Both the position numbers and the translations under genes were made by a program. A stretch of DNA of 35,969 bases from a virus. The DNA lies in IMG/VR virus record IMGVR_UViG_3300044798_000139, positions 1-35,969 of that record; one strand, 5' to 3'. Positions 1 to 6,306 of this stretch are shown piece after piece (positions within the stretch are counted from its first letter, which is position 1; each line of letters begins with the position of its first letter). The notes beneath the pieces were generated by a model, which worked only from the letters and a program-made list of their open reading frames with translations, was not told the origin of the DNA and searched no databases.

Positions 1-112
1 TTACAGACAGCACCGGTATCACGGGCATAGGTTGTGTATGGCTTATATCGTCTTTATCGCCTATGCAACCGCAAGAGACCGGCTTATTAAAATTAAATGA
101 TAGTTGAGTCAT
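1..112 (-). CDS. N-terminal part of an unidentified gene running off the left edge
   Basis: A minus-strand frame opens with ATG at 112-110 and stays open to the window edge (37 codons, beginning MTQLSFNFNKPVSCGCIGDK). An AGGAAAAT ribosome site sits directly upstream (complement of 113-120). The peptide has a closely spaced Cys pair (CGC) but no family I recognise. It is divergent from the plus-strand small genes, with only 87 bases between the two start codons. The start is well supported by its spacing; function is unknown and the C-terminus is outside the window. Confidence 0.55.
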   Translation of the reverse strand, partial: MTQLSFNFNKPVSCGCIGDKDDISHTQPMPVIPVLSV

Positions 113-119
113 ATTTTCC

Positions 120-147
120 TTGCATATTTGTTTATATGTGTTATACT
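120..147 (+). promoter_or_regulatory. Probable sigma70 promoter for the first small-gene operon
   Basis: TTGCAT at 120-125 and TATACT at 142-147 are separated by 16 bases, in an AT-rich divergent intergenic region. The expected start near 154 would give a leader of about 45 nt ending in AGGAGG (187-192) before the ATG at 200. Confidence 0.45.
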
Positions 148-199
148 ATAATCAGTAGAAGATGAACAAGTCAATACAAATAAAGTAGGAGGATTAAAA

Positions 200-361
200 A
201 TGTATCGAGTTAACGAATTTATCGATGGCCGTAAATGCAATCTGGCCGTTGCAACCTTTGAAACACAGGAAGAGGCCGAAGAATATGTTATCAAGAACAA
301 TGGTCAGCCAGGCGGGAATGTTTACGGTATTGACCCCCAAGATTTTAAGGAGAAGAAATAA
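200..361 (+). CDS. Small phage protein of unknown function (53 aa)
   Basis: The start ATG has an AGGAGG site 8 bases upstream, one of the best ribosome sites in the window. The product (MYRVNEFIDGRKCNLAVATF...) is small and charged, with an acidic central helix-like stretch and a Lys-rich C-terminus. It has no signal peptide or membrane segment. Its stop overlaps the next ATG (TAATG), so the two are probably translationally coupled. I do not recognise a family. It is the first gene of a three-gene operon that ends at the terminator at 708-740, the typical place and size of early host-takeover genes. Confidence 0.7.
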   Translation: MYRVNEFIDGRKCNLAVATFETQEEAEEYVIKNNGQPGGNVYGIDPQDFKEKK

Positions 362-519
362 TGGACGCAATACATAGCACACCATTTACGGCGAAAGACT
401 ACTGCGACCACCACGCAGAGCTTATGCACCTATACCCAGTTACGCTATGGACTAATGATACGATTATTAAATGCGTGGACTTAATGCTAAATAGATTCGT
501 TAAGACTTTTGAGGAGTGA
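361..519 (+). CDS. Small phage protein of unknown function (52 aa)
   Basis: The ATG overlaps the previous stop by one base, which indicates coupled translation. The product begins MDAIHSTPFTAKDYCDHHAE and carries a Cys-x-His-His cluster, then an amphipathic C-terminal half (WTNDTIIKCVDLMLNRFVKTFEE). Nothing identifies a family. Support comes from the tight packing between two other well-placed small genes. Confidence 0.6.
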   Translation: MDAIHSTPFTAKDYCDHHAELMHLYPVTLWTNDTIIKCVDLMLNRFVKTFEE

Positions 520-523
520 AAAG

Positions 524-646
524 ATGATTAAGACAATTAAGCATATCTGGCTCTGGCTTACAGACAGCGCATATCGCTGGTATTGCCGTCAAGAGCGAGG
601 TTTAGGAGGACAGCACGCCCGCAAATTACGATGGCCAAATAGTTAA
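524..646 (+). CDS. Small basic phage protein (40 aa)
   Basis: The frame starts four bases after the previous stop, and the tail of the preceding gene (GAGGAG, 511-516) can act as its ribosome site. The peptide is rich in Trp, Arg and Lys (MIKTIKHIWLWLTDSAYRWY at the N-terminus) and may be nucleic-acid or membrane associated, but this is only composition. It is the last gene before the terminator. No family recognised. Confidence 0.5.
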   Translation: MIKTIKHIWLWLTDSAYRWYCRQERGLGGQHARKLRWPNS

Positions 647-707
647 GGCTCTACATTTGTCGGTGAATTAGTTTCTAATCATCTTCTCCAACAGCTACTC
701 TGGCTGT

Positions 708-740
708 CAGCCGTCTCAATCACAAGGGACGGCTGTTTTT
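708..740 (+). terminator. Intrinsic terminator of the first operon
   Basis: CAGCCGTC (708-715) pairs perfectly with GACGGCTG (728-735) across a 12-base loop and is followed by TTTTT (736-740). Only the plus strand has the T-tract, so it ends the small-gene operon and not the converging minus-strand genes. A smaller hairpin, ACAGC/GCTGT, lies just upstream (691-707). Confidence 0.8.
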
Positions 741-767
741 ATTGAAATAACGCAGAGTCCTATAAAC

Positions 768-1097
768 TTAATGTCCAAAGACGATTTTTATTTGATTTAT
801 GACGTAAACTACTTGCCAATTTAATCCAAGCTTCTTAAGAATTTCAGCCATTCTTTTTTGTGCTGGATTAAGCCTTTTCCCCGTTTTGTCCTTCGATTTT
901 ACCTCTAAAAACACAGCCTTATTTTCCGAAGCCTTATAAAGAAGAAAATCTGGCCAACCAGAGCGTAAAACCTCATAGCCTTTATCAATTGCAAGCTTTT
1001 TAATATGAGCTTCTCGTGGATTATGTCCTCGATGACCCCGACAAACCCCCTTACCTTTTCCTTCGTATGAGTTTCTTTGTTTTATTCTATCAATCAT
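768..1097 (-). CDS. VRR-NUC domain nuclease, PD-(D/E)XK fold
   Basis: The 109-residue protein matches a stand-alone VRR-NUC nuclease: a basic N-terminus, then G-W-P-D-F (about residues 47-51), then F-L-E-V-K-S-K (about 63-69). The Asp and the E-x-K are the expected metal-binding and catalytic residues. A conserved LNPAQKRMAEIL helix and a final VV strand follow. Such phage nucleases act on branched or nicked DNA and may serve in packaging or recombination. It lies 13 bases downstream of the small terminase in the same transcript, which suggests a role in processing concatemers for packaging. That role is inference; the fold assignment is firm from the motif set. Confidence 0.85.
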   Translation of the reverse strand: MIDRIKQRNSYEGKGKGVCRGHRGHNPREAHIKKLAIDKGYEVLRSGWPDFLLYKASENKAVFLEVKSKDKTGKRLNPAQKRMAEILKKLGLNWQVVYVINQIKIVFGH

Positions 1098-1110
1098 TTA
1101 ATAATAATAT

Positions 1111-1557
1111 CTATGCAGTTTGTTTGCGGTATTCTTCAAGAATAACAGTTGTGGCTTTATCGGCTTTATCTTTGAGTTTTTTCTCAATTTCAGCGGTTTT
1201 AGCGGTTGTATCGGCTGTATTGAGGTTATCAGAATAAATTCCCATTGTTCTGCCGATAGCGATGATATTAGCTGTAGCGGTTGTTCCGTCTTTGCGTTCA
1301 CGAGCTGAATTTAATTCAAGAATATGCTGCTCGACACACCATTCTTTTGAAACTTCGACCCTTGATTTTCGCTCTAAAAGCAGTCTTTCTATTTCTCTTT
1401 TAACATTAGGTCGGTTTAGGGCTTTGCAGGCTTGAATATTTGCAGTTTTATAATTTGTGTTATAACCTGCTGCTTTATAAGCACTTATAGCGGAAATCAT
1501 TCCACCATTTACATATTCTTGACAGAATTTTCTTTGTGATTCATTTAGTTTTCTCAT
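1111..1557 (-). CDS. Terminase small subunit
   Basis: The N-terminus is the classic small-terminase helix-turn-helix region: LNESQRKFCQEYVNGG, AISAYKAAGY, then QACKALNRPNVKREIERLL. It matches the Terminase_2 family, which binds the packaging site and recruits the large subunit. At 148 residues the length is usual for the family, with a Lys/Glu-rich C-terminal region probably used for oligomer or large-subunit contact. A perfect consensus promoter lies about 65 bases upstream on the same strand. The gene is well separated from the rest of the virion genes, and no large subunit is present in the window. Confidence 0.85.
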   Translation of the reverse strand: MRKLNESQRKFCQEYVNGGMISAISAYKAAGYNTNYKTANIQACKALNRPNVKREIERLLLERKSRVEVSKEWCVEQHILELNSARERKDGTTATANIIAIGRTMGIYSDNLNTADTTAKTAEIEKKLKDKADKATTVILEEYRKQTA

Positions 1558-1621
1558 AATTCACGCCCTCGGCAAAGGCACAGTTTTGCTGCGCTAAAAG
1601 ACTTATAAGGCGCTGAAGGGG

Positions 1622-1651
1622 ATTATAACAACTGCTTTTTGAATTTGTCAA
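1622..1651 (-). promoter_or_regulatory. Consensus sigma70 promoter for the small terminase operon
   Basis: On the minus strand TTGACA (1651-1646) and TATAAT (1627-1622) are both perfect, with an 18-base spacer. Transcription would begin near 1615 and run into the small terminase and VRR-NUC genes. Confidence 0.8.
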
Positions 1652-1682
1652 GAGAAATTTTGGAATTTTTTCATTTTTTTTC

Positions 1683-1710
1683 TTGACGCAGCGTTTTTTG
1701 TGTTAATAAT
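1683..1710 (+). promoter_or_regulatory. Probable sigma70 promoter for the replication genes
   Basis: TTGACG (1683-1688) and AATAAT (1705-1710) are 16 bases apart and preceded by T-rich tracts that could act as an UP element. It diverges from the terminase promoter about 30 bases away. The transcript would start near 1717 and cross the structured leader at 1749-1830. Confidence 0.6.
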
Positions 1711-1748
1711 GCTGATTTATGAAGAAATCATTATCAAATCGTGAAGAT

Positions 1749-1830
1749 AATCCCCTCGCCCAGGCTTCTAATTCCGTGAGGGTTAGATGCGCCTATAATG
1801 AGCGCCTTCCTGCCTGGGTGGGGATTTTTT
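1749..1830 (+). terminator. Structured leader with intrinsic terminator (possible attenuator)
   Basis: AATCCCC (1749-1755) pairs with GGGGATT (1820-1826) and CCCAGGC (1759-1765) with GCCTGGG (1812-1818). These enclose two further hairpins: TCTAATTC/GGGTTAGA (1767-1774 with 1780-1787) and GCGC/GCGC (1789-1792 with 1802-1805). The basal stem runs into TTTTTT at 1825-1830, so the fold is a three-way junction that doubles as a terminator. It lies between the promoter and the initiator gene, the position expected for attenuation or antitermination control, or for a short RNA of about 115 nt. It matches no riboswitch class I know. Confidence 0.7.
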
Positions 1831-1875
1831 GAGGTATAATAATGGCAAGGATACGCTATTTGAAAGGATTTGAAT

Positions 1876-2646
1876 ATGGAAGGATACACAAAGCTCTTTG
1901 GGACGATTATCACAAGTTCGATATGGAGCGAGGACGACAAGACAAGGCTCGTTTGGATTACGCTGCTCGCCCTTGCGGATAAATACGACAATGTATCTGG
2001 CTCGATACCAGGTTTGGCGGATATTGCAAGGGTATCAAGAGAGGACTGTCGCAAGGCTGTTGACAAACTACTTGCCCCCGACCCTGATAGTCGTTCACAG
2101 GAGTTTGAAGGGCGGCGAATAGAAGAAATAGACGGCGGCTGGCACATTCTTAACCGTAAAAAATACAGGGATATAGCAAACCAAATTGAAAGAAGAGAAT
2201 ATTTAAGAATTGAGCAAGCCAAACACCGGAAAAAAGTGAAAGAACGTCAACAAAATGTCAACAAAGCGTCAACACCTGTCAACAATCCATCAACACATAT
2301 AGATATAGATGTATATAAAGATGTAGATAAAGATAAGTCTTTAAATAATAATAAGTCTTTAAATAGGGATAAGAAAATACATACGCCGTTAAAAGATGAA
2401 TTTATAAAATATATTCAAGACAACAGCCTTTTAATATCTAACCCTGAAAGTCTTTGGCGGGGATATGAGGATGGTGGCTGGATAGACACACAAGGCAAGC
2501 CTGTCAAAAACTGGAAGCTTAAACTGCGAACACTGCATAATATCGCACAATCAAAACAGCCGGCTATTAAGCCTGTCGAGCGCAATGCCGCTGGCCTGAC
2601 GGCAAGGGAGCAATATCTAAAGGAGCAAAATGAAGCCCAAATATGA
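1876..2646 (+). CDS. Replication initiator-like protein (lambda O / DnaD-type helicase loader analogue)
   Basis: The start is ATG at 1876, with GAAAGGA 7 bases upstream, and not the upstream in-frame TTG. The N-terminal ~100 residues (beginning MEGYTKLFGTIITSSIWSED) have the layout of phage replication-protein winged-helix domains: KTRLVWITLLALAD, then SIPGLADIARVSREDCRKAVDKLL. A basic helix and a low-complexity linker (about residues 125-170) follow, and then a C-terminal domain containing a W-x-x-Y motif and a WKLKLRTL helix. The gene overlaps the helicase gene by 17 bases. It probably binds the iterons embedded in its own linker coding region and delivers the helicase. The exact family is uncertain; the role rests on position, architecture and the repeats. 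Confidence 0.7.
   Translation: MEGYTKLFGTIITSSIWSEDDKTRLVWITLLALADKYDNVSGSIPGLADIARVSREDCRKAVDKLLAPDPDSRSQEFEGRRIEEIDGGWHILNRKKYRDIANQIERREYLRIEQAKHRKKVKERQQNVNKASTPVNNPSTHIDIDVYKDVDKDKSLNNNKSLNRDKKIHTPLKDEFIKYIQDNSLLISNPESLWRGYEDGGWIDTQGKPVKNWKLKLRTLHNIAQSKQPAIKPVERNAAGLTAREQYLKEQNEAQI
2246..2365. other. Candidate replication origin: iterons plus AT-rich unwinding region inside the initiator gene
   Basis: Five copies of (G/A)TCAACA start at 2246, 2257, 2268, 2278 and 2289, a spacing of 10-11 bases or one helical turn. A very AT-rich stretch follows directly, including a 15-base direct repeat ATAAGTCTTTAAATA at 2333-2347 and 2351-2365. Iterons within the initiator coding sequence followed by an AT-rich region is the arrangement of the lambda O origin. 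The layout is seen directly; origin activity is inferred. Confidence 0.55.
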
Positions 2647-3949
2647 CCTTCGGAATTTACCGCAGGATAAAGCAGCAGAAGCGGCTGTCATAGCCTCAAT
2701 GATAATCCAGCCGGCTTGTGTGCCGCATATAATCGAATTTATTGAGGCCGACTCTTTCTTTTGTGAGGAGGCAAGGGTATTTTTCGAGATTATTAAAGGC
2801 TTATGGCTTAATAAGCAGCCGATTGACGCTGTTGTTATCCGTAACAAGCTGGCATCGGGACAACAAGTTGAATGCACAACCTATCTCGTCAATGCGATAA
2901 ACAGCGTGCCGTCCGCCGCTAACGCCCTTTACTATGCAAAAATAGTAAGGCAGAAAAATATCGAGCGAAAACTGATTTGCGAGATTGAGGCTATCGGCAG
3001 GGAATTGGCCGAGCCAAACTTGACACTTGACGATAAAATTGCCCTTGTCGGCAAACTGCCCGCTCTTTATGCTAACCGAGAACCGCAACAAACCGATGAA
3101 ATTGCAAAGCTTATCGCCAATCACCTTGCCGAATTACAGGATACTGGCGGGCTGACTACCGGATTTGCAACATTAGACCGTATGACGAGCGGATTTAAGA
3201 ATGGCGACTTGATATTATTGGCCGGCAGGCCGTCAATCGGCAAAAGCTCTCTTATGCTCGATTTTTACTTGCAGGCCGCCCGTATCGGCGGACGACCTTA
3301 TCTTTACAGCCTTGAAATGACAAGCGACAAGATAATTCAGCGACTTCTTAAAAACCTGTCCCGAACAGGGGGTAATTTATATAGTGTGCAAAACGATTAT
3401 GTCAAAGAGGCGGCAAGGCTATTATCTCTTTATCCGGCGTGGATTGCAGATAAGGCAGACCCATCTGTCGAGAAAATCGCTGCTAATATCTTAATCCAAA
3501 AAGAAAAACGCGATATAGGTATAGTATTTATCGATTATATCCAGCTTATCGAGGCAAAAGGAAAAGACCGATACGAGCAGATAACAGGTGTTTCGAGGTT
3601 TATTAAGCAGGTTGCTGTTAAGGCAAATATTCCGATTGTCGCCCTTTGCCAGCTTAATCGCAAGTGTGAGGAGCGCAGAGACCACCGACCATATCTCTCA
3701 GATTTAAGAGACAGCGGCAGCCTTGAGCAGGATGCGGATTTGATTATATTCCTGCATCGAGACGATTATTACAGATTAAAAGAGAATCCGCAGGCCGAGC
3801 AGGATGGCCGTGCGCAGTGTATTATCGCCAAAAACAGGGACGGTTGCTGCGGCGATGTCGAAATGGTATGGCTGCCGGAATGCTTTACTTTCGGCGAATT
3901 AAACCTGCAATCGGTTAGACAGGATAAACAGGGCGACCTGCCGATATAA
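2630..3949 (+). CDS. dnaB-like: Replicative DNA helicase, DnaB family
   Basis: The protein (439 aa, the usual DnaB length) has the N-terminal DnaB domain (AAEAAVIASMIIQP..., about residues 14-110). The RecA-type helicase domain follows, with Walker A GRPSIGKSS near residues 198-206, the LEMTSDKIIQRLL helix of motif H1a, and Walker B IVFIDYIQLI near 297-306. It ends with the LSDLRDSGSLEQDADLIIFL segment typical of the family. It unwinds the phage fork as a hexamer. An AAAGGAG site precedes the ATG, which lies inside the end of the initiator gene. That overlap fits coupled production of loader and helicase. Confidence 0.95.
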   Translation: MKPKYDLRNLPQDKAAEAAVIASMIIQPACVPHIIEFIEADSFFCEEARVFFEIIKGLWLNKQPIDAVVIRNKLASGQQVECTTYLVNAINSVPSAANALYYAKIVRQKNIERKLICEIEAIGRELAEPNLTLDDKIALVGKLPALYANREPQQTDEIAKLIANHLAELQDTGGLTTGFATLDRMTSGFKNGDLILLAGRPSIGKSSLMLDFYLQAARIGGRPYLYSLEMTSDKIIQRLLKNLSRTGGNLYSVQNDYVKEAARLLSLYPAWIADKADPSVEKIAANILIQKEKRDIGIVFIDYIQLIEAKGKDRYEQITGVSRFIKQVAVKANIPIVALCQLNRKCEERRDHRPYLSDLRDSGSLEQDADLIIFLHRDDYYRLKENPQAEQDGRAQCIIAKNRDGCCGDVEMVWLPECFTFGELNLQSVRQDKQGDLPI

Positions 3950-4013
3950 CCGCTATATTCGTTATTTTGCAAAACGGTTTGAGTAAATATTTTTAATTTG
4001 TCGATATTTTTGT

Positions 4014-4041
4014 TTGACAATATGATTGAGAATGCTATAAT
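4014..4041 (+). promoter_or_regulatory. Perfect consensus sigma70 promoter for the accessory block
   Basis: TTGACA (4014-4019) and TATAAT (4036-4041) are 16 bases apart. The -35 box overlaps the right half of an inverted repeat, TTGTC (3998-4002) and GACAA (4016-4020), which could be an operator. The leader is about 60 nt and ends with GAGG before the ATG at 4109. This promoter uncouples the following genes from the replication genes. Confidence 0.8.
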
Positions 4042-4108
4042 TTATGTAGTCTGCAAGGACGCCACAGGAAAAAGAGGATGAATCAATAATAAAAAAGAGG
4101 ATTTAATA

Positions 4109-4405
4109 ATGCCAAAAAACCAAGACATTCTTTTTGTCTCTCTACGAGACGCCAAGCCTAATAAACTGTTTACAGAAGAACACCGGCAATCAATACCAAT
4201 ACTATTTCTTGTTTATAATAAAACTATTCCCTGCGCCGAATGCGGAAAAAAGAAAAAAGTAATGTGGACGATGTTATGTCAATTCAAATCGCCTTCGAGG
4301 GGAGCGTCTGTGGTTAAGGAAAGCGGCAAGAGCCACTTACCGTTGACGCCTGTTTGTCAGGAACATTTATTAGCTCCCGATTTTTCAAAAGAAGCGGGCG
4401 ATTGA
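4109..4405 (+). CDS. Small zinc-finger-like protein of unknown function (98 aa)
   Basis: First gene behind the consensus promoter, with a GAGG ribosome site. The central part has C-A-E-C (about residues 43-46) and later C-Q-E-H (about 83-86), which together could bind one zinc. Between them is a basic segment, KKKKVMWTM. There is no signal peptide or membrane segment. I recognise no named family. Its place at the head of a strongly transcribed block suggests an early accessory function, but nothing shows which. Confidence 0.6.
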   Translation: MPKNQDILFVSLRDAKPNKLFTEEHRQSIPILFLVYNKTIPCAECGKKKKVMWTMLCQFKSPSRGASVVKESGKSHLPLTPVCQEHLLAPDFSKEAGD

Positions 4406-4420
4406 AGCGGGAAAGATGAA

Positions 4421-4687
4421 ATGCCGATAATAAAATATAAAGACTTTAATTTTCGCTCCGCATCTCTTTCGGTAATTGAACTGGCAAATTCCATCATCGC
4501 CGAATATCAGGCGCAAGGGTATGACCTTACTTTGCGGCAGTTGTATTACCAATTCGTTGCGAGGGGTATTATCCCGAACAGTGATGCGGAATATAAGAAA
4601 CTCGGTTCTGTCATAAATGACGGGCGGCTTGCTGGTTTAATTGACTGGGATTCGATTACCGACCGGACAAGACTTGCATCGAAATAA
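4421..4687 (+). CDS. N-terminal domain of a phage protein usually found in a longer form (88 aa)
   Basis: The segment LRQLYYQFVARGIIPNSDAE, followed by LGSVINDGRLAGLIDWDSI and TDRTR, is a recognisable N-terminal domain. I recall it from longer (about 300 aa) phage and plasmid proteins in which a Toprim-like C-terminal part follows the D-R-T-R motif. Here the frame stops four codons after that motif, and I see no continuation downstream. The gene therefore looks like a truncated or single-domain version. The ribosome site is weak (GAAAGATGAA). Function is unknown, and the comparison with longer relatives is from memory. Confidence 0.65.
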   Translation: MPIIKYKDFNFRSASLSVIELANSIIAEYQAQGYDLTLRQLYYQFVARGIIPNSDAEYKKLGSVINDGRLAGLIDWDSITDRTRLASK

Positions 4688-4735
4688 TATATTGAAGGTT
4701 GCAAAAAATTGGGACAAAGTCGTAAAGAAGATTAA

Positions 4736-4888
4736 ATGAAAACTAAAACCGATTTATGCCGATACGTTTACGGGCCGAAATGCTGCTGGTATCGTCCGAA
4801 ATACAGGGGCAGTCCGCAACAGTGCGGCAGAATGCAGAAAGGGCTTAAGGGTAAACCTTGCGAGGCGTGCGGGAAAAGACATTGTTAA
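4736..4888 (+). CDS. Small Cys-rich zinc-ribbon-like protein (50 aa)
   Basis: The frame begins MKTKTDLCRYVYGPKCCWYR and ends CEACGKRHC, with about eight cysteines arranged so that one or two metal sites are plausible. A weak AAAGAAG ribosome site precedes the ATG. It is followed within seven bases by a strong terminator, which supports it as the last gene of this transcription unit. No family recognised. Confidence 0.6.
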   Translation: MKTKTDLCRYVYGPKCCWYRPKYRGSPQQCGRMQKGLKGKPCEACGKRHC

Positions 4889-4894
4889 AAATCG

Positions 4895-4944
4895 GGCAAG
4901 GTCAGGACATTCCACTTTCTCCTCCTCGCCTGGCCTTGCCTTTT
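4895..4944 (+). terminator. Intrinsic terminator
   Basis: GGCAAGGTCAGG (4895-4906) pairs with CCTGGCCTTGCC (4929-4940) with one internal mismatch and is followed by TTTT. It closes the three-gene unit driven from 4014. The Cys-repeat gene starts only 17 bases later, so it may also attenuate read-through into that gene. Confidence 0.75.
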
Positions 4945-4961
4945 AGAAAAGGAAATGAAAA

Positions 4962-5717
4962 ATGAAAGCTAAAGAAGAAATTCTGAAAATGACCAAAGCG
5001 GAATTATCGTCTTACAAGTGGTCGTCAGATTTAAAGATAAACTCTGGCTGCTCTGACTGCTCTGACTGCTTTGACTGCTCTGACTGCTCTCGCTGCTCTG
5101 ACTGCTCTCGCTGCTCTGACTGCTTTGGCTGCTCTGACTGCTCTGACTGCTTTGACTGCTCTGACTGCTCTCGCTGCTCTGACTGCTTTGGCTGCTCTGA
5201 CTGCTCTGGCTGCTCTCACTGCTCTCGCTGCTCTCGCTGCTCTCGCTGCTCTGACTGCTTTGGCTGCTCTGACTGCTCTGACTGCTTTGACTGCTCTGAC
5301 TGCTCTGGCTGCTCTGACTGCTTTGGCTGCTCTGACTGCTCTGGCTGCTCTGACTGCTCTGACTGCTTTGACTGCTCTGACTGCTCTCGCTGCTCTGACT
5401 GCTTTGGCTGCTCTGACTGCTCTGGCTGCTCTCGCTGCTCTCGCTGCTCTCGCTGCTCTCGCTGCTCTGACTGCTTTGGCTGCTCTGACTGCTCTGGCTG
5501 CTCTGACTGCTTTGGCTGCTCTGACTGCTCTGACTGCTCTCGCTGCTCTCGCTGCTTTGGCTGCTCTGACTGCTCTGACTGCTCTCGCTGCTCTCGCTGC
5601 TCTGACTGCTTTGGCTGCCGAAACATAAAAGAAAAAAGCCAATATCTTATCTGTAACGTTCAGGTCACAAAAGAGGAATACGAGTTAAAAATGAAGGAAT
5701 TAAAAAATGAAAGCTAA
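4962..5717 (+). CDS. Cys-triplet repeat protein (251 aa)
   Basis: A 29-residue N-terminal segment (MKAKEEILKMTKAELSSYKW...) leads into about 64 consecutive C-(S/F)-(D/G/R/H) triplets (residues 30-219). A short C-terminal part follows, containing QYLICNVQVTKEEYELKMKEL. I recall both end segments from uncharacterised phage proteins with similar C-x-x arrays, some mislabelled in databases. A period of three with a Cys every third residue suggests a solenoid or fibrous, disulphide- or metal-linked structure. That is inference. AAGGAAA precedes the ATG, and the end overlaps the next start. Confidence 0.8.
   Translation: MKAKEEILKMTKAELSSYKWSSDLKINSGCSDCSDCFDCSDCSRCSDCSRCSDCFGCSDCSDCFDCSDCSRCSDCFGCSDCSGCSHCSRCSRCSRCSDCFGCSDCSDCFDCSDCSGCSDCFGCSDCSGCSDCSDCFDCSDCSRCSDCFGCSDCSGCSRCSRCSRCSRCSDCFGCSDCSGCSDCFGCSDCSDCSRCSRCFGCSDCSDCSRCSRCSDCFGCRNIKEKSQYLICNVQVTKEEYELKMKELKNES
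5049..5618 (+). repeat. 9-bp tandem repeat array (about 64 units)
   Basis: The unit is TGC-TYT-NNC. The Cys codon never changes, the second codon alternates TCT/TTT, and the third is mostly GAC, GGC or CGC, once CAC. The array lacks stop codons in the other frames too, so the antisense and shifted frames look open over hundreds of bases; those are shadows. Such a short perfect-period array should vary in length by slippage or recombination. Confidence 0.9.
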
Positions 5718-6306
5718 CATCTTGTTTCTAACGATAATATTCTTATTATTTTGCTCCTGCGGACAGGGGGGTATGACGGAGTTTCACACAGACGCCACAA
5801 TCAACGGCGCTTACGACCAAGTGGGCGCTTTTAATACCGCAAAGATTACGATGTCAGGTGGAGAAATCAACGAGTTGTTTACTTTTGACAACAGCAAATT
5901 CGATATGTTTGCCGGTAAAATAATTATGGGGATGTATATCGAAGGTCATAGCATCGTCAATATTTACGGCGGAGAATTAAGTCTATTCGACATTCTTTTT
6001 ATGAAAAATTCCAGCGTCCTGAATCTTTACGGCGGAAATGTCCATATAGATTATCCTGCTGTCGAGGGCGTTACCGCAGCCATAAATATTTACGGTTACG
6101 GCTTCAGCCAGTGGCCGGCAACTAACCTTACAGGTTTTTTATCGGATTCCACACCTTTCGTATTTACTAATCTGTATCCGCTTGGCAATATCCATTTATT
6201 TACTATTCCCGAACCTGCAACAGTTTTGCTTTTGGGATTAGGCGGGCTTGTGCTGCTCGCCCGAAGGCGAAGTCTCGCCGAAGGCGGATTAAGGAGCAAA
6301 AAATGA
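5707..6306 (+). CDS. PEP-CTERM sorted exported protein
   Basis: The N-terminus is a signal sequence (MKANILFLTIIFLLFCSC) with a marginal lipobox-like F-C-S-C. The body has repeated strand-turn units (VNIYGGELSLF, LNLYGGNVHID, INIYGYGFSQW) that suggest a small beta-helix. The C-terminus from about residue 167 is a complete PEP-CTERM signal: P-E-P, then the hydrophobic ATVLLLGLGGLVLL, then ARRR, with an extra 11 residues after it. In bacteria this signal is cut and anchored by an exosortase, so the phage must use host machinery. The style resembles planctomycete surface proteins, which suggests capture from the host. It could alter the infected cell surface. Confidence 0.85.
   Translation: MKANILFLTIIFLLFCSCGQGGMTEFHTDATINGAYDQVGAFNTAKITMSGGEINELFTFDNSKFDMFAGKIIMGMYIEGHSIVNIYGGELSLFDILFMKNSSVLNLYGGNVHIDYPAVEGVTAAINIYGYGFSQWPATNLTGFLSDSTPFVFTNLYPLGNIHLFTIPEPATVLLLGLGGLVLLARRRSLAEGGLRSKK

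Noticed and set aside
1834-1840. Extra promoter at TATAAT just before the initiator gene
   Set aside because: No -35 element lies at a suitable distance; the preceding bases are the terminator stem.
5049-5618. CRISPR array
   Set aside because: The repeats are 9 bp, contiguous and coding, with no spacers; the same applies to the 21-bp array at 6989.
5031-5642. Long open frames on the minus strand and in the second plus frame over the 9-bp array (Ala-Val-Arg, Gln-Ser-Glu and Ala-Leu-Thr repeats)
   Set aside because: They exist only because a 9-bp repeat without stops is open in the other frames. None has a ribosome site or non-repeat end, whereas the Cys frame has conserved-looking head and tail segments and coupled neighbours.
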